This document shows, piece after piece, positions 43,392-53,486 of a stretch of 64,000 nt of DNA. Below the pieces are notes generated by a model. The model made no database searches. It saw only the letters and a program-made list of their open reading frames with translations, and was not told the DNA's origin. This DNA is from Aerococcus urinaehominis (GTDB lineage: Bacteria > Bacillota > Bacilli > Lactobacillales > Aerococcaceae), in the NCBI RefSeq assembly GCF_001543245.1, contig NZ_CP014163.1:1346387-1410386 (forward strand), given 5' to 3'. Each line of letters starts with the position of its first letter. The first letter of the stretch is position 1. The position numbers and the translations under genes were made by a program.

Positions 43392-45602
43392 TTAATGTTC
43401 TTCTGTGTTGTTTGTATCTTTATTGTGATCGATGTCAGTTACCATAATTTCACCTTGGTCGTTGAGACCAAAGGAAATGTTATGCATTTGCGGATTGTTA
43501 AGATAAGCATCGGCAACTTGGTCTTCAATTTGGTCTTGGATGACGCGTCTAAGCGGTCGTGCCCCTAATTTAGGGTCGTAGCCAATTTCAACTAACTTTT
43601 CTTTGGCCTGGTCATCGACTTGCACCTTGATATCTTGGCCGGCTAACATATCATTCATTTGGTCAAGTAAGAGATCAACAATGACTATCAACTCTTTCTT
43701 GCCAAGTGGCTGGAATTCTACGATAGCATCGAAGCGGTTAAGGAATTCTGGTTTAAAGTAATCACCAAGTTTATCTAGTATGGTGTGTTGATTGTTACTA
43801 GAGCTAGCAGCAAAACCGACATTGGCTTCTACGCCACCAGATCCAGCATTTGAAGTCATGATTATAATTGTATCCTTAAAAGAAACGCGTCGTCCCTGAG
43901 CATCTGTAATATGACCATCTTCCATAATTTGTAAGAAGATATTTAAGACATCGGGATGAGCCTTTTCAATTTCATCTAATAAGACGAGGGCATAGGGTTT
44001 ACGTCTAACTGCTTCAGTTAAACGACCGGCTTCTTCGTAGCCAATGTATCCAGGAGGCGCACCAATAAGTTTAGAAACGGCATGTTTTTCCATGTATTCA
44101 CTCATGTCAAAACGAATCATGGCGTCCTTAGATCCAAACATATTTTGGGCTAGCTGACGAGCCAATTCAGTCTTACCGACACCGGTAGGGCCAATGAATA
44201 GGAAAGAACCAATTGGGCGCGATTTTCGGTTGAAACCAACGCGATTACGGCGAATTGCCTTAGCAATCGCCTCCACTGCTTGGTCCTGTCCTACGACCTT
44301 AGCTTTTAAATCTTTATCAAGATTGAGCAATTGGTCTTGTTCCGAACCTTGTAAGTCACCAATCGGAATATTAGTTTTACTTTCGATGATGGCTTCGATA
44401 TCAGCTAGGTCAACGGTGGGTGTGGTTTCTGCTAGGCCTTGGTTGTTGGCCCGCATTTCTTGGTATTTATTAAGCTGATCACGATAGTAGGCAGCTTTTT
44501 CATAATCTTCAGCTTCTGTTGCCATTTGTTTTAATTTCTCTAATTGGTTGATTTGCTCATCAAGAGATTCGGCATCTACAAAGGGAATAGTCAAGTTTTT
44601 CTTAGATCCTGCTTCATCTAAAAGGTCGATGGCCTTGTCGGGTAATTGTCGATCGGTAATGTAGCGGTCTGATAACTTGACTGTAGCCTCGATTGCTTGG
44701 TCGGTATATTTGACATTATGGTAGTCTTGATACTTAGGCACAATGCCTTTGATAATCTCTAGCGCCTCCTCAACTGAAGGTTCCTCTACCATAACTGGTT
44801 GCAAGCGACGAGCTAGCGCACCGTCTTTTTCAATCTGGCGAAATTCGTTTAAGGTAGTCGCCCCAACCAATTGCAACTCGCCCCTAGCTAGGGCAGGTTT
44901 TAAGATGTTTCCCGCATCTAAAGACCCTTCTGCACTACCAGCACCTACAATTTCATGGATTTCATCAATGAAGAGAATAATGCGTTGGTCAGACCGTACT
45001 TCATCTAAAAGTTGCTGCATCTTTTCTTCAAATTGACCACGAACACCAGTCCCTTGAACTAGGGAGACCACATCCAGGCGAATCACTTCTTTGTTAAGTA
45101 ATTTTTGTGGCACAGCTTTTTCGACAATTTTTTGGGCCAGGCCTTCTACAACAGCTGTTTTACCTACCCCTGGCTCGCCAATTAAAACGGGGTTATTTTT
45201 GGTACGACGATTAAGAATTTCAATAACCCGGGTAATTTCTTCGTCACGTCCAATTATCGGGTCGATTTGTCCTTGTCGGGCCAGGTCGGTAATGTTGACA
45301 CCGAACTGTGCTAGAATACCTTGGCCATCTTGGCCATTACCGCCGCGACCTTTGGCAGGTTCTTTGCTATTAGCTGGATTGTTTCCAGCTGGCATTTGTC
45401 TTTGTTGCAGCTGGCGGAAAATTTGGTCTAAATCATTGAGACCAAAGCCTTGATTATTTTGTTGGTTAAAATGGTTACTTGAACTACCTGTCATTTCACT
45501 ATAGCAGTCCGGACAAAGATTAAGGGATTGACGCTTGCCGTTAACATTAGCGTACATATGGACGGCTGCCTCACGTTGGCCACAGCGTTGACATTTCATC
45601 AT
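43392..45602 (-). CDS. clpE: ATP-dependent Clp protease ATP-binding subunit ClpE
   Basis: A 736-residue HSP100 ATPase. The N-terminal zinc finger (CQRCGQ ... CPDCYSEM) marks ClpE rather than ClpC. Two AAA+ modules follow (Walker A GEPGVGKT and GPTGVGKT) separated by a UVR-like coiled segment ([25 protein letters not shown]). It unfolds proteins for ClpP under heat stress. The first of two adjacent ATGs follows AAGGAG with 8-base spacing. Promoter and possible CtsR half-sites lie upstream. Confidence 0.95.
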   Translation of the reverse strand: MMKCQRCGQREAAVHMYANVNGKRQSLNLCPDCYSEMTGSSSNHFNQQNNQGFGLNDLDQIFRQLQQRQMPAGNNPANSKEPAKGRGGNGQDGQGILAQFGVNITDLARQGQIDPIIGRDEEITRVIEILNRRTKNNPVLIGEPGVGKTAVVEGLAQKIVEKAVPQKLLNKEVIRLDVVSLVQGTGVRGQFEEKMQQLLDEVRSDQRIILFIDEIHEIVGAGSAEGSLDAGNILKPALARGELQLVGATTLNEFRQIEKDGALARRLQPVMVEEPSVEEALEIIKGIVPKYQDYHNVKYTDQAIEATVKLSDRYITDRQLPDKAIDLLDEAGSKKNLTIPFVDAESLDEQINQLEKLKQMATEAEDYEKAAYYRDQLNKYQEMRANNQGLAETTPTVDLADIEAIIESKTNIPIGDLQGSEQDQLLNLDKDLKAKVVGQDQAVEAIAKAIRRNRVGFNRKSRPIGSFLFIGPTGVGKTELARQLAQNMFGSKDAMIRFDMSEYMEKHAVSKLIGAPPGYIGYEEAGRLTEAVRRKPYALVLLDEIEKAHPDVLNIFLQIMEDGHITDAQGRRVSFKDTIIIMTSNAGSGGVEANVGFAASSSNNQHTILDKLGDYFKPEFLNRFDAIVEFQPLGKKELIVIVDLLLDQMNDMLAGQDIKVQVDDQAKEKLVEIGYDPKLGARPLRRVIQDQIEDQVADAYLNNPQMHNISFGLNDQGEIMVTDIDHNKDTNNTEEH

Positions 45603-45665
45603 GTGTCACTCTCCTTATAATAAAATCAGTAATACTAGGATAATTATCTAGGTTAATTTATAATT

Positions 45666-45710
45666 TTTGACCTATACTGATAGTATATACTGACTAATAT
45701 TGACTTTCAA
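45666..45710 (-). promoter_or_regulatory. clpE promoter with CtsR-like repeats
   Basis: On the minus strand TTGAAA (45710-45705) and TATACT (45687-45682) are exactly 17 bases apart. The spacer contains AGTCAATATTAGTCAGT, and just downstream lies TATCAGTATAGGTCAAA. Both resemble the CtsR heptad repeat (A/G)GTCAAA with 3-base spacing; one heptad (GGTCAAA) is perfect, the others have one to three mismatches. Confidence 0.55.
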
Positions 45711-45737
45711 TTGATATGCTTTTATTGTTAAAAAATA

Positions 45738-45751
45738 TGCAAACGTTTTAA
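45738..45751 (+). promoter_or_regulatory. cre-like site upstream of ptsHI
   Basis: TGCAAACGTTTTAA matches 12 of 14 positions of the catabolite-responsive element consensus TGWAANCGNTNWCA and lies 6 bases before the ptsH -35. Confidence 0.5.
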
Positions 45752-45757
45752 AAAGAG

Positions 45758-45786
45758 TTGTGAAAGCTAAAAAAAAATGGTACATT
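45758..45786 (+). promoter_or_regulatory. Promoter for ptsHI
   Basis: TTGTGA and TACATT are 17 bases apart, with a TGG extension before the -10. The start of transcription is expected near 45793, giving a leader of about 75 bases. Confidence 0.7.
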
Positions 45787-45866
45787 ATTGTTGAAAGAGT
45801 TTTCTTGGCCCGAGGGCTGATCACTCTGAAGTTAAGCTATAAAAAAATTACAAAGGAGTAATTAAC

Positions 45867-46133
45867 ATGCAAAAACAAGATTTTAACATTACAGCAGAAA
45901 CAGGTATTCATGCTCGCCCAGCTACTTTATTAGTACAAACAGCTAGCAAGTTCCAATCAGAAATTACCTTAGAATACAAGGGTAAATCTGTTAACTTAAA
46001 GTCTATTATGGGTGTTATGTCTCTAGGTGTTGGCCAAGGTTCTGACGTAACTATCACTGCTGATGGTGAAGATGAAGAAGAAGCAATGGCAGCCATTGCT
46101 GAAACCATGAAAAACGAAGGGCTTTCTGAATAA
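45867..46133 (+). CDS. ptsH: Phosphocarrier protein HPr
   Basis: An 88-residue HPr. His15 in GIHARPA accepts phosphate from enzyme I, and Ser46 in [11 protein letters not shown] is the target of HPr kinase for catabolite repression. AAAGGAG precedes the ATG, and codons are those of highly expressed genes. ptsI follows after 2 bases. Confidence 0.97.
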   Translation: MQKQDFNITAETGIHARPATLLVQTASKFQSEITLEYKGKSVNLKSIMGVMSLGVGQGSDVTITADGEDEEEAMAAIAETMKNEGLSE

Positions 46134-46135
46134 TT

Positions 46136-47863
46136 ATGGATAAATATACCGGTATTGGCGCTAGCGATGGTATCGCTATCGCCAAAGCTTTTTTATATGA
46201 GGAACCGAACTTAAGTTTTGAAATTAGTGAAGCTGAAGATGCTGACCATGAGGTGAGTAGACTAGAAGCTGCCATTGATCAATCTCGTGAAGATATTCAA
46301 GGTATTCGCCAAGTCGCTCAAGAAAATTTATCGGCGGAAGAAGCGCAAGTATTTGATGCCCACCTAACCATTTTGGATGACCCCGAATTAAAGGCTGGTT
46401 TTGTTGGTAAGATTAACGATGCTTCTCTAGATGCGCCTTCAGCAGTCCGTGAAGTTGCTGATATGTTTATTAGTATGTTCCAAGCTATGGAAGATAATCC
46501 CTATATGCAGGAGCGGGCAGCTGATATCAAGGACGTGACTGACCGTATTTTGGCTCACCTTTTAGGGGTTAAAATTCCTGATTTATCAACAATTACTGAA
46601 GAAGTTGTTTTGGTTGCTGTTGATTTAACTCCTTCTGATACAGCCCAGTTAAATCGGAACTATGTTAAAGGGTTTGTAACTGATATTGGTGGGCGGACTT
46701 CGCATTCGGCGATTATGGCCCGCTCTTTGGAGATACCAGCTGTTGTTGGTGTCGGCAAAATTGCTAGCCAGGTTAAAGATGGTCAGCTAGTTTTAGTAAA
46801 CGGTAGTACAGGTGAGGTAGTAGTAGAACCTGATCAAGCTACGTTAGATCACTTCCAAGCGGAAAAAGAACAGTTTGCAAAATTAAAAGCTGAATGGGAT
46901 AGCTTAAAAGATGCCGATACTTTAACTAAAGATGGCAAACAATTTGAGTTAGTAGCTAATATTGGTTCTCCCAAGGATCTTGATGGTGTGCATGCTAATG
47001 GCGCAGAGGGTGTAGGTCTTTACCGCACCGAGTTTCTTTATATGGATTCTGCAGAAATGCCTACTGAAGATGAACAATATGAAGCATATAAAGTTGTTTT
47101 AGAGTCTTTGGCTGGGCAACCAGTAGTCGTTAGAACAATGGATATTGGTGGGGATAAACATTTACCTTATCTGCCACTACCTGATGAGATGAATCCATTC
47201 CTGGGTTATCGCGCCATCCGGATTGGTTTGGACCAAGACCACTTGTTACGGACCCAATTGCGTGCCTTACTGAGAGCTTCAGTTTATGGTAGTTTACGGA
47301 TTATGTTCCCGATGATTTCTAATTTGAATGAATTCAGACAGGCTAAGGCAATTTTCTTAGAGGAAAAAGAAAAACTTCAAGCAGCTGGCCATGAGATTGC
47401 TGATGACATTCAATTAGGTATTATGATTGAAATTCCAGCCGCTGCCGTACTTGCTGATAAGTTTGCTAAGGAAGTTGACTTCTTTAGTATTGGTACCAAT
47501 GATTTAATCCAATATTCTATGGCTGCTGACCGTATGAATGAAAATGTTTCCTACCTTTACCAACCTTATAATCCATCTATTTTAAGATTGATTAAATTTG
47601 TTATTGATGCCAGCCACAAAGAAGGCAAGTGGACTGGTATGTGTGGTGAAGTTGCCGGTGACCAAACCGCGGTACCACTCCTAGTCGGTATGGGACTGGA
47701 TGAATTTTCGATGTCTGCACCGTCTATTCTTAAAACGCGCTCCTTAATTTCAAAATTGGACAGTCAAGAAGTTCAAGAATTAGCACGACGCGCTATTGAA
47801 GAGATGGATAGCTCCGATGAGGTTGCTAGTATGGTAGAAGCCTATGTGGCTGACCTAGACTAA
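46136..47863 (+). CDS. ptsI: Phosphoenolpyruvate-protein phosphotransferase (enzyme I)
   Basis: A 575-residue enzyme I that transfers phosphate from PEP to HPr. The active His190 lies in GGRTSHSAI, and the PEP-binding domain contains [25 protein letters not shown] and the catalytic Cys in [13 protein letters not shown]. It follows ptsH by 2 bases without a good ribosome-binding site of its own, so it likely depends on translational coupling. Confidence 0.97.
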   Translation: MDKYTGIGASDGIAIAKAFLYEEPNLSFEISEAEDADHEVSRLEAAIDQSREDIQGIRQVAQENLSAEEAQVFDAHLTILDDPELKAGFVGKINDASLDAPSAVREVADMFISMFQAMEDNPYMQERAADIKDVTDRILAHLLGVKIPDLSTITEEVVLVAVDLTPSDTAQLNRNYVKGFVTDIGGRTSHSAIMARSLEIPAVVGVGKIASQVKDGQLVLVNGSTGEVVVEPDQATLDHFQAEKEQFAKLKAEWDSLKDADTLTKDGKQFELVANIGSPKDLDGVHANGAEGVGLYRTEFLYMDSAEMPTEDEQYEAYKVVLESLAGQPVVVRTMDIGGDKHLPYLPLPDEMNPFLGYRAIRIGLDQDHLLRTQLRALLRASVYGSLRIMFPMISNLNEFRQAKAIFLEEKEKLQAAGHEIADDIQLGIMIEIPAAAVLADKFAKEVDFFSIGTNDLIQYSMAADRMNENVSYLYQPYNPSILRLIKFVIDASHKEGKWTGMCGEVAGDQTAVPLLVGMGLDEFSMSAPSILKTRSLISKLDSQEVQELARRAIEEMDSSDEVASMVEAYVADLD

Positions 47864-47867
47864 TATA

Positions 47868-47897
47868 AAAAGAGAGTGGCCCGCCACTCTCTTTTGT
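47868..47897 (+). terminator. Terminator after ptsI
   Basis: AAAAGAGAGTGGC / GCCACTCTCTTTT stem with a very short loop, followed by GTTTT. Confidence 0.92.
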
Positions 47898-47951
47898 TTT
47901 ATGTTAAAATAAATCTTCTTAGGGGAAATAAATTTAAGAGGAGGTTTTGTT

Positions 47952-49145
47952 TTGAAAATCGCTATTTTCACCGATACTTATCAGCCACAAACCTCCGGGG
48001 TTGCAACGTCAATTGCGCTTTTAGCTGATAGTTTTAGGCAGCAAGGGCACCAAGTTTATATTTTTACCACTACTGATCCTAAGGCTGAAGATGATCCGTA
48101 TGTCTATCGCTATGAATCATTTTCTTTTCCTTTTTTTAAAGATCGGCGAGTAGCATATGCGCCCCCCTTGGCTATTAGTCAACAGATAAAAGGATTAAAT
48201 ATTGATTTGATTCACACCCAAACCGAATTTTCTTTGGGTTATGCTGGGCGTTGGGCGGCGAAAAATCTCGGTATTCCCCATATTCATACCTACCATACCT
48301 GGTATGAAAATTACTTACATTATATTTTTAAGGGCCGCTTAATTAAGCCTGAGGCGGTTAGGGCCTATATGAGACGCTTTTGTCAAGAAGTGGACCTGCT
48401 GATTGCGCCTAGTCAAACCATTGCTGGGGTATTGGAAGCCTATGGAATCGAAAAAAATATCCAGGTCATACCAACAGGCGTCAAAATCCCTAGACAGCTG
48501 GGCCAAATGAGCTGTCAAAGTTTACGCACTCAGTATGGCATCGCTAGTCAGGCTAAGATGTTACTCAGTGTCAATCGCCTCTCAGAAGAGAAAAACTTGC
48601 TGGAGCTATTGGATAGATTTGCTGATTATCACTGTAGTCAGCCTGATTCTTATCTAGTTTTAGTTGGTGATGGCCCACAAAGAAATATTTTAGCTGATCG
48701 GGTAGCTGATTTAGGACTTGACCAAGTGGTAGTCTTTACTGGCATGCTGGACTACTATCAAGTAACGGCTTTTTATCAAACTGCCGACTTATTGGTTAAT
48801 CTATCCCAGTCAGAAACTCAAGGTCTGACCTATATAGAAGCAGTAGCAAATCGGTTGCCAGTAGTTGCTATGGCTTCACCATATTTGGCAGATTTAATGG
48901 CTATTGGCAAGTTCGGCTATTTACTGAATGATACGGCTGAATTTACTCAGATAGTCAAACAAGCCCTGTCTAAGGAAGAAAATTATCAATTTGACCAGCT
49001 TCATGGTGAAATATCTGTGGATAATTTTTATAAGCGCCTCTACCATGTTTACCAGCAAGAATTGGCCCGGGTTGATAAGTCCAGTCGGCCGGCTTTTAAA
49101 GTCTATCAATCAATAAAGAAATTCTTCACTTCTAATAATTTGTAA
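47952..49145 (+). CDS. GT4 family glycosyltransferase, probably diacylglycerol glucosyltransferase
   Basis: A 397-residue GT-B glycosyltransferase of family 4: N-terminal MKIAIFTDTYQPQTSGVATS acceptor domain with HTQTEFSLGYAGRWAAK, and C-terminal nucleotide-sugar domain (SVNRLSEEKNL; LVGDGPQRNIL; ETQGLTYIEA). It resembles alpha-monoglucosyl-diacylglycerol synthases of streptococci and enterococci, which make the glycolipid anchor of lipoteichoic acid. Specificity is inferred. It starts with TTG 47952, with AAGAGGAGG 7 bases upstream. No second glycosyltransferase adjoins it. Confidence 0.82.
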   Translation: MKIAIFTDTYQPQTSGVATSIALLADSFRQQGHQVYIFTTTDPKAEDDPYVYRYESFSFPFFKDRRVAYAPPLAISQQIKGLNIDLIHTQTEFSLGYAGRWAAKNLGIPHIHTYHTWYENYLHYIFKGRLIKPEAVRAYMRRFCQEVDLLIAPSQTIAGVLEAYGIEKNIQVIPTGVKIPRQLGQMSCQSLRTQYGIASQAKMLLSVNRLSEEKNLLELLDRFADYHCSQPDSYLVLVGDGPQRNILADRVADLGLDQVVVFTGMLDYYQVTAFYQTADLLVNLSQSETQGLTYIEAVANRLPVVAMASPYLADLMAIGKFGYLLNDTAEFTQIVKQALSKEENYQFDQLHGEISVDNFYKRLYHVYQQELARVDKSSRPAFKVYQSIKKFFTSNNL

Positions 49146-49223
49146 AAATGGGGCAAGATTTATTCCCCTTGCAGCTTATCTTTGTTACAATAAACAAGTA
49201 AAGCTTGCGAAAGGAGTTGTCTT

Positions 49224-49451
49224 ATGAAACCATCACAATTAAAGGCCATCATTCAACGTTTAGAAAGTATGACCAAAGACGATGCCACGATTGGGCAACG
49301 TCGGTTTGAAAATAATGGTGAAGAGCGAGCCCTAGTTCGCTATAATAAAGAGAGCGAAAGTTTTGAACTAGAGGACCATTCAGTTAACGAAACCTTCCAA
49401 TTCGATGATATTGACTTAGTAGCAATTGAAATTTATGAATTGATCCAGTAG
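49224..49451 (+). CDS. YkuJ family protein (DUF1797)
   Basis: A 75-residue protein matching the YkuJ/DUF1797 family throughout (QLKAIIQRLESM at the start, ARFENNGEER-like RRFENNGEERALVRY in the middle, acidic C-terminus). The function is unknown. GAAAGGAG precedes the ATG; it is a single gene ending in a terminator. Confidence 0.88.
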   Translation: MKPSQLKAIIQRLESMTKDDATIGQRRFENNGEERALVRYNKESESFELEDHSVNETFQFDDIDLVAIEIYELIQ

Positions 49452-49468
49452 GAAGTTAACTTTGTAAG

Positions 49469-49497
49469 AGCCGTGCCTTAGCCACGGTTTTTTTTAT
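49469..49497 (+). terminator. Terminator after the YkuJ gene
   Basis: CCGTG and CACGG pair around a 7-base loop, followed by eight T. Confidence 0.75.
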
Positions 49498-49529
49498 AAA
49501 ATCGACCAGATACTGGATAGGAGGAGACC

Positions 49530-51029
49530 ATGTTATCACATGTATTAGCAGCATTAGACCAGGCTGGTTTATTAATCACTAGCCAGGATATGGAAACAGT
49601 CGACTACGTAAGTGATCTCAGCCACGATTCTCGGCAAGTGAAATCGGGGTGTTTGTTTTTCTGTAAAGGTGCAAATTTTAATTCTAAATATCTAAAACAA
49701 GCAGCTCAAGCTGGCGCAGTGGCTTATGTCAGTGAGCGTGCCTATGAAGTGGACTTGCCCTATATTTTAGTGTCGGATATTCGGCGGGCCATACCCATAT
49801 GTGCTGATATATTTTATCAATCTCCTTGGCAAGCCTTCAATTTAGTAGGTATTACCGGAACTAAAGGAAAAACGACGACGACTGATTATTTAAAAAAGAT
49901 GTTTGATTTAGCCAGCCAGGCTAAGGGACGACCAGAATCTGCCTATCTTTCCTCTAACCAAGTCTATGATGGCATACTGCGGCAAGCCTCCCAGTTAACC
50001 ACACCAGAACCTCTGGATTTATTTAGGCATTTTGATCATGCTCGTCAAGCCGGTGTCGATTACTTGACCATGGAGGTTTCTAGTCAAGCGCTCAAGTATC
50101 ACCGGGTGGACAGGCTGGTGTTTGATGCTGTAGCCTTCCTCAATATTTCTGATGACCATATTAGCCCTAGCGAACATCCAGATTTTGAAGATTATTTTTC
50201 AAGTAAGTTAAAAATATTCAACCAGGCTAGGTTTGCCGTCTTAAATGAGGATGCTGACCACTATGATCGGATTTTATCTAACTGCACAGACCAGTTAGCG
50301 TCCGAACAAGTCGCTACGGTTAGTCGTAAAAATCCACAAGCTGATTATTATGCCTTTGATCTCGAAAGTCAGGGGGCTGGTCAAAGCTTTACCCTTAAGG
50401 CTAGCGATTTTACTGGTCGCTTTGAGCTCTCATTAGCAGGGGATTTTAATGTTGATAATGCCTTGGTAGTTATTGCTATCGGACGTCATTTTGGTATTTC
50501 CTATGATATTATCAGGGCCGCCTTGGCAGCCAAGGTGACGGAAGGGCGGATGGATATCTATCAAGCTCCAGATGAGGATCTCGTAGCCATTGTTGATTTT
50601 GCTCATAATAAATTGAGTTTTGAAGCGATGTTCCAAGCGAGTCGTCAATTATATCCAGGGTATCAAATATATGTGGTCTTTGGTGCCCCTGGTAATAAAG
50701 CCATTAGTCGCCGCCAAGATATGGCTCAAGTTGCTGCTAAAGAAGCAGACCAGATTATTATTACGGCTGATGATCCTGACTTTGAGGATGTCGATGACAT
50801 TAATCAGACCATTTACGCTTATGTGCAAAAGGCCGGGGGTCAAGCCCAAATCATTGCCGACCGGCCTCTGGCTATCCAGACAGCCTTTGACCAGGCACGA
50901 GCCAGTGAAAAGCCTACCGTTATCCTGCTGCTTGGTAAGGGCGATGAAGCTTATTTAAAATATCGGGGTGGCAAAATGGATTATGCTGGAGATACTTATT
51001 ACGCGAAGCAAGGAATTAAGCAGAAATAG
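49530..51029 (+). CDS. murE: UDP-MurNAc-tripeptide synthetase MurE, probably L-lysine adding
   Basis: A 499-residue Mur ligase that adds the third residue of the peptidoglycan stem peptide. ATP site GTKGKTTTT, then TTPEPLDLF, TMEVSSQALKYHRVD and the carbamylated-lysine region. The specificity segment reads TADDPDFEDV; diaminopimelate enzymes have DNPR at this place, so lysine is more likely, fitting Lactobacillales. GGAGGAG precedes the ATG. hom and thrB follow closely, so it may share their transcript. Confidence 0.92.
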   Translation: MLSHVLAALDQAGLLITSQDMETVDYVSDLSHDSRQVKSGCLFFCKGANFNSKYLKQAAQAGAVAYVSERAYEVDLPYILVSDIRRAIPICADIFYQSPWQAFNLVGITGTKGKTTTTDYLKKMFDLASQAKGRPESAYLSSNQVYDGILRQASQLTTPEPLDLFRHFDHARQAGVDYLTMEVSSQALKYHRVDRLVFDAVAFLNISDDHISPSEHPDFEDYFSSKLKIFNQARFAVLNEDADHYDRILSNCTDQLASEQVATVSRKNPQADYYAFDLESQGAGQSFTLKASDFTGRFELSLAGDFNVDNALVVIAIGRHFGISYDIIRAALAAKVTEGRMDIYQAPDEDLVAIVDFAHNKLSFEAMFQASRQLYPGYQIYVVFGAPGNKAISRRQDMAQVAAKEADQIIITADDPDFEDVDDINQTIYAYVQKAGGQAQIIADRPLAIQTAFDQARASEKPTVILLLGKGDEAYLKYRGGKMDYAGDTYYAKQGIKQK

Positions 51030-51041
51030 GAGGAAGAAATT

Positions 51042-52325
51042 ATGCAAGCAATAAAAATTGCCTTACTAGGATTAGGGACAGTTGGTGGCGGTGCTGCTAA
51101 GATTATTATTGACCATCAAGATAAAATTTCTCAGATTTTAGGACGGTCTGTTGAAATTAAACGAGTTCTTGTCAAAGAAATCGCTGAAGTTGACCACCCT
51201 TATCAAGAGCAGCTAGGATTAACGACGGATATTGCTGATATCTTAAATGACCAAGAAATTGAGATAGTAGCTGAGCTCATGGGTGGTGTTGATTTTTCTT
51301 ACGACTGTATTAGCCAAGCGCTTCAAGCTGGCAAACACGTTGTTACTGCCAATAAGGATTTGGTAGCTAGTCGCGGGGTCGAGTTAGCACAATTAGCGCA
51401 AGACCAGGGGCTAGATTTCTATTATGAAGCGGCTGTAGCAGGCGGTATTCCTATTTTGCGGTCTATCTCTACTAGTTTTGCCTCAGATGAGCTTACAGCT
51501 GTTCAAGGTATTGTTAATGGGACCACTAATTATATCTTGACCAAGATGGTGGAAGAAGGAGCTAGCTACCAGGATGCATTAGCCGATGCACAAAAACTTG
51601 GTTTTGCGGAAGCAGACCCGACCGCTGATGTTGAGGGCCTGGATGCAGCCCGCAAGGTTGTTATTTTAACTAAGATGGCCTATGGTATGACGATTGATAT
51701 GGCTGATATGGATGTTGAGGGCATCACTAATGTGCAAACCGTTGATATCCAAATGGCTGACCAGTTAGGTTATGCGATTAAACTACTTGGCTCAAGTTAT
51801 CTTAAAGATGGCAGTGTTTATGCTGAAGTTGCGCCAATGCTAGTCGCTAAGCACCACCCCTTATCAACTGTTCGTAATGAAATGAATGCGGTTTATACAG
51901 TTGGTCAAGCTGCAGGAGAAATGATGTTCTACGGTGCAGGGGCCGGTGAATTACCAACAGCAACAGTGGTCGTTTCAGACATCATGGAAGTAGTCAAACA
52001 TATTAATACCCAGTCTACAGGGCAACCATTTGCTAATTTTAACCAGGAAACTGTTTGGGCTAGTCCTGATCAAGTTAAGGCAGCCCGCTTCTTTAATTTC
52101 CAATTATTAGATCAACCGGGTGTATTTGTGGGCTTAGCTGAAATTTTTAACCAGGTTGGAGTTTCCTTTGACCAAATTTTTCAGGAGTCAGCTCATGACA
52201 ACCAATACTCAGAAGTTGTTGTGACGACCCATCCTATGACTAACCAACAACGTAATGATATTGTGACAGCTATTAATCAATGTGATGAAATCAAATTAGT
52301 GTCGCAATACAGCATCTTGGGGTAG
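51042..52325 (+). CDS. hom: Homoserine dehydrogenase
   Basis: A 427-residue enzyme that reduces aspartate semialdehyde to homoserine. NAD(P)-binding motif GLGTVGGGAAKII near the N-terminus, substrate segment VNGTTNYILTKM, KLGFAEADPTADVEGLDAARK, and a C-terminal ACT domain (GVFVGLAEIFNQVGVSFDQI) for threonine feedback. AGGAGGAAG precedes the ATG. It is followed immediately by thrB; thrC is not in the window. Confidence 0.95.
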   Translation: MQAIKIALLGLGTVGGGAAKIIIDHQDKISQILGRSVEIKRVLVKEIAEVDHPYQEQLGLTTDIADILNDQEIEIVAELMGGVDFSYDCISQALQAGKHVVTANKDLVASRGVELAQLAQDQGLDFYYEAAVAGGIPILRSISTSFASDELTAVQGIVNGTTNYILTKMVEEGASYQDALADAQKLGFAEADPTADVEGLDAARKVVILTKMAYGMTIDMADMDVEGITNVQTVDIQMADQLGYAIKLLGSSYLKDGSVYAEVAPMLVAKHHPLSTVRNEMNAVYTVGQAAGEMMFYGAGAGELPTATVVVSDIMEVVKHINTQSTGQPFANFNQETVWASPDQVKAARFFNFQLLDQPGVFVGLAEIFNQVGVSFDQIFQESAHDNQYSEVVVTTHPMTNQQRNDIVTAINQCDEIKLVSQYSILG

Positions 52326-52331
52326 TTGACT

Positions 52332-53216
52332 ATGATTAGTGTAAAAATACCGGCCACGTCAGCCAATTTAGGTCCTGGATTTGATTCGATTGGTCTAGCA
52401 GTGGCTTTATATTTAACGATTGATGTAATTGGACCTAGCGCCAGCTGGCGCATTGATCATAATATTGCTGATGATATTCCCAAAGATGAAAATAATCTAG
52501 TGGTGCAAACCATCCGCCGACTCGCCCCAGATTCGCAACCTTATCATTTAAAAATGGTTTCAGATATTCCTTCGGCGCGGGGGCTGGGTTCTTCTTCTTC
52601 AGCTATTGTTGCTGGTATAGAATTGGCAAATATCTTGGCCAATAAAGGTTGGTCTGACCAGGATAAAGTAAATATAGCTAACCAGATTGAAGGACATCCT
52701 GATAATATTGCGCCTTGTATCTTGGGAGGTCTAGTGGTCAGCGTGGCCTTAAAACCAGATGATGTGCTTTACACTAAAGAAGCCTTCCCCGATGTTGCCT
52801 TTGTGACAACGATTCCTCACTATGAGGTCAAAACAGCTGATGCGCGGGCAGTATTACCTAAGCACTTGCCTTTTGCAGAGGCTGTTCGGACATCTGGTAT
52901 TGCTAATGTGCTATCTTCTAAAATTGTAGAGGGAGATGTGGCGGCAGTGGGTCGCTTGATGGCCTATGATCTTTTTCATGAGCCCTACCGGCAAAAGTTG
53001 GTACCTGAATTGACCAAAATTCGTAGTCTGTTAAAAGATCAAGCTGGTGCCTATGGGACCTATTTATCGGGTGCCGGACCTACAATTATGACTTTAGCGG
53101 ATAGTCGCTCAGCTAATGATATTGCTAAAATGATTAGTCAACAAGTAGCTGATGTGACAGTTGAGGTACTAGCTTTAGACCAGGATGGTTCACGTGTGTT
53201 AAATGACTCTCAATAA
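52332..53216 (+). CDS. thrB: Homoserine kinase
   Basis: A 294-residue GHMP kinase: ISVKIPATSANLGPGFDSIG at the start, the ATP loop ARGLGSSSSAIVAG, and YLSGAGPTIMTL near the end. It phosphorylates homoserine toward threonine, competing with MetA for the substrate. ATG 52332 is preferred; TTG 52326 directly after the hom stop is possible. Confidence 0.95.
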   Translation: MISVKIPATSANLGPGFDSIGLAVALYLTIDVIGPSASWRIDHNIADDIPKDENNLVVQTIRRLAPDSQPYHLKMVSDIPSARGLGSSSSAIVAGIELANILANKGWSDQDKVNIANQIEGHPDNIAPCILGGLVVSVALKPDDVLYTKEAFPDVAFVTTIPHYEVKTADARAVLPKHLPFAEAVRTSGIANVLSSKIVEGDVAAVGRLMAYDLFHEPYRQKLVPELTKIRSLLKDQAGAYGTYLSGAGPTIMTLADSRSANDIAKMISQQVADVTVEVLALDQDGSRVLNDSQ

Positions 53217-53222
53217 AGTATC

Positions 53223-53254
53223 AGAACCTGCGACATTAGTTGCAGGTTCTTTCA
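53223..53254 (+). terminator. Terminator after thrB
   Basis: AGAACCTGC / GCAGGTTCT stem with internal GACATTAGTT, followed by TTT. It has the same layout as the hairpins at 19543 and 28375 but with compensating stem changes. Confidence 0.85.
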
Positions 53255-53297
53255 TATGGTGAACTTTTTATGTCTAGTCAGGTTCCGGAAGGCGTAG

Positions 53298-53337
53298 TAA
53301 ATTAAATTTATAAGTATTAAAATGCTAGGCTTATAAC
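53298..53337 (-). repeat. Degenerate copy of the 41-bp palindromic repeat
   Basis: The core GTATTAAAATGCTAGGCTTATA aligns with the minus-strand form of the repeat (GCATTAAAAATGCTACGGCTATA) with a one-base deletion; the left arm is poorly conserved. It lies 47 bases before the better copy, the same spacing as in the first pair. Confidence 0.5.
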
Positions 53338-53344
53338 CCTGCGA

Positions 53345-53385
53345 CATACTATATCTGCAAGCATTATAAATGTTGCAGCTTATGC
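53345..53385 (-). repeat. 41-bp palindromic repeat, diverged inverted copy
   Basis: It begins CATACTATATC like the reverse complement of copies 1 and 2 and is exactly 41 bases long. Inner stem is CTGCAA / TTGCAG where the first copies have CCGTA / TACGG, so paired positions changed together. Confidence 0.7.
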
Positions 53386-53427
53386 AATAGTCGTAAACAA
53401 TTTTGATCCATCTGGCATTTGTTCTAT

Positions 53428-53456
53428 TTAGGTCTAGCTTTAACTTATGCTATACT
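53428..53456 (+). promoter_or_regulatory. Promoter for the yqeG-tmcAL operon
   Basis: TTAGGT and TATACT are 17 bases apart, and the -10 carries a TGC extension. It is the only good promoter before eight tightly packed genes. Confidence 0.65.
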
Positions 53457-53486
53457 AAATTTGAAATAAGGAGAGGGGGTCCTTGG

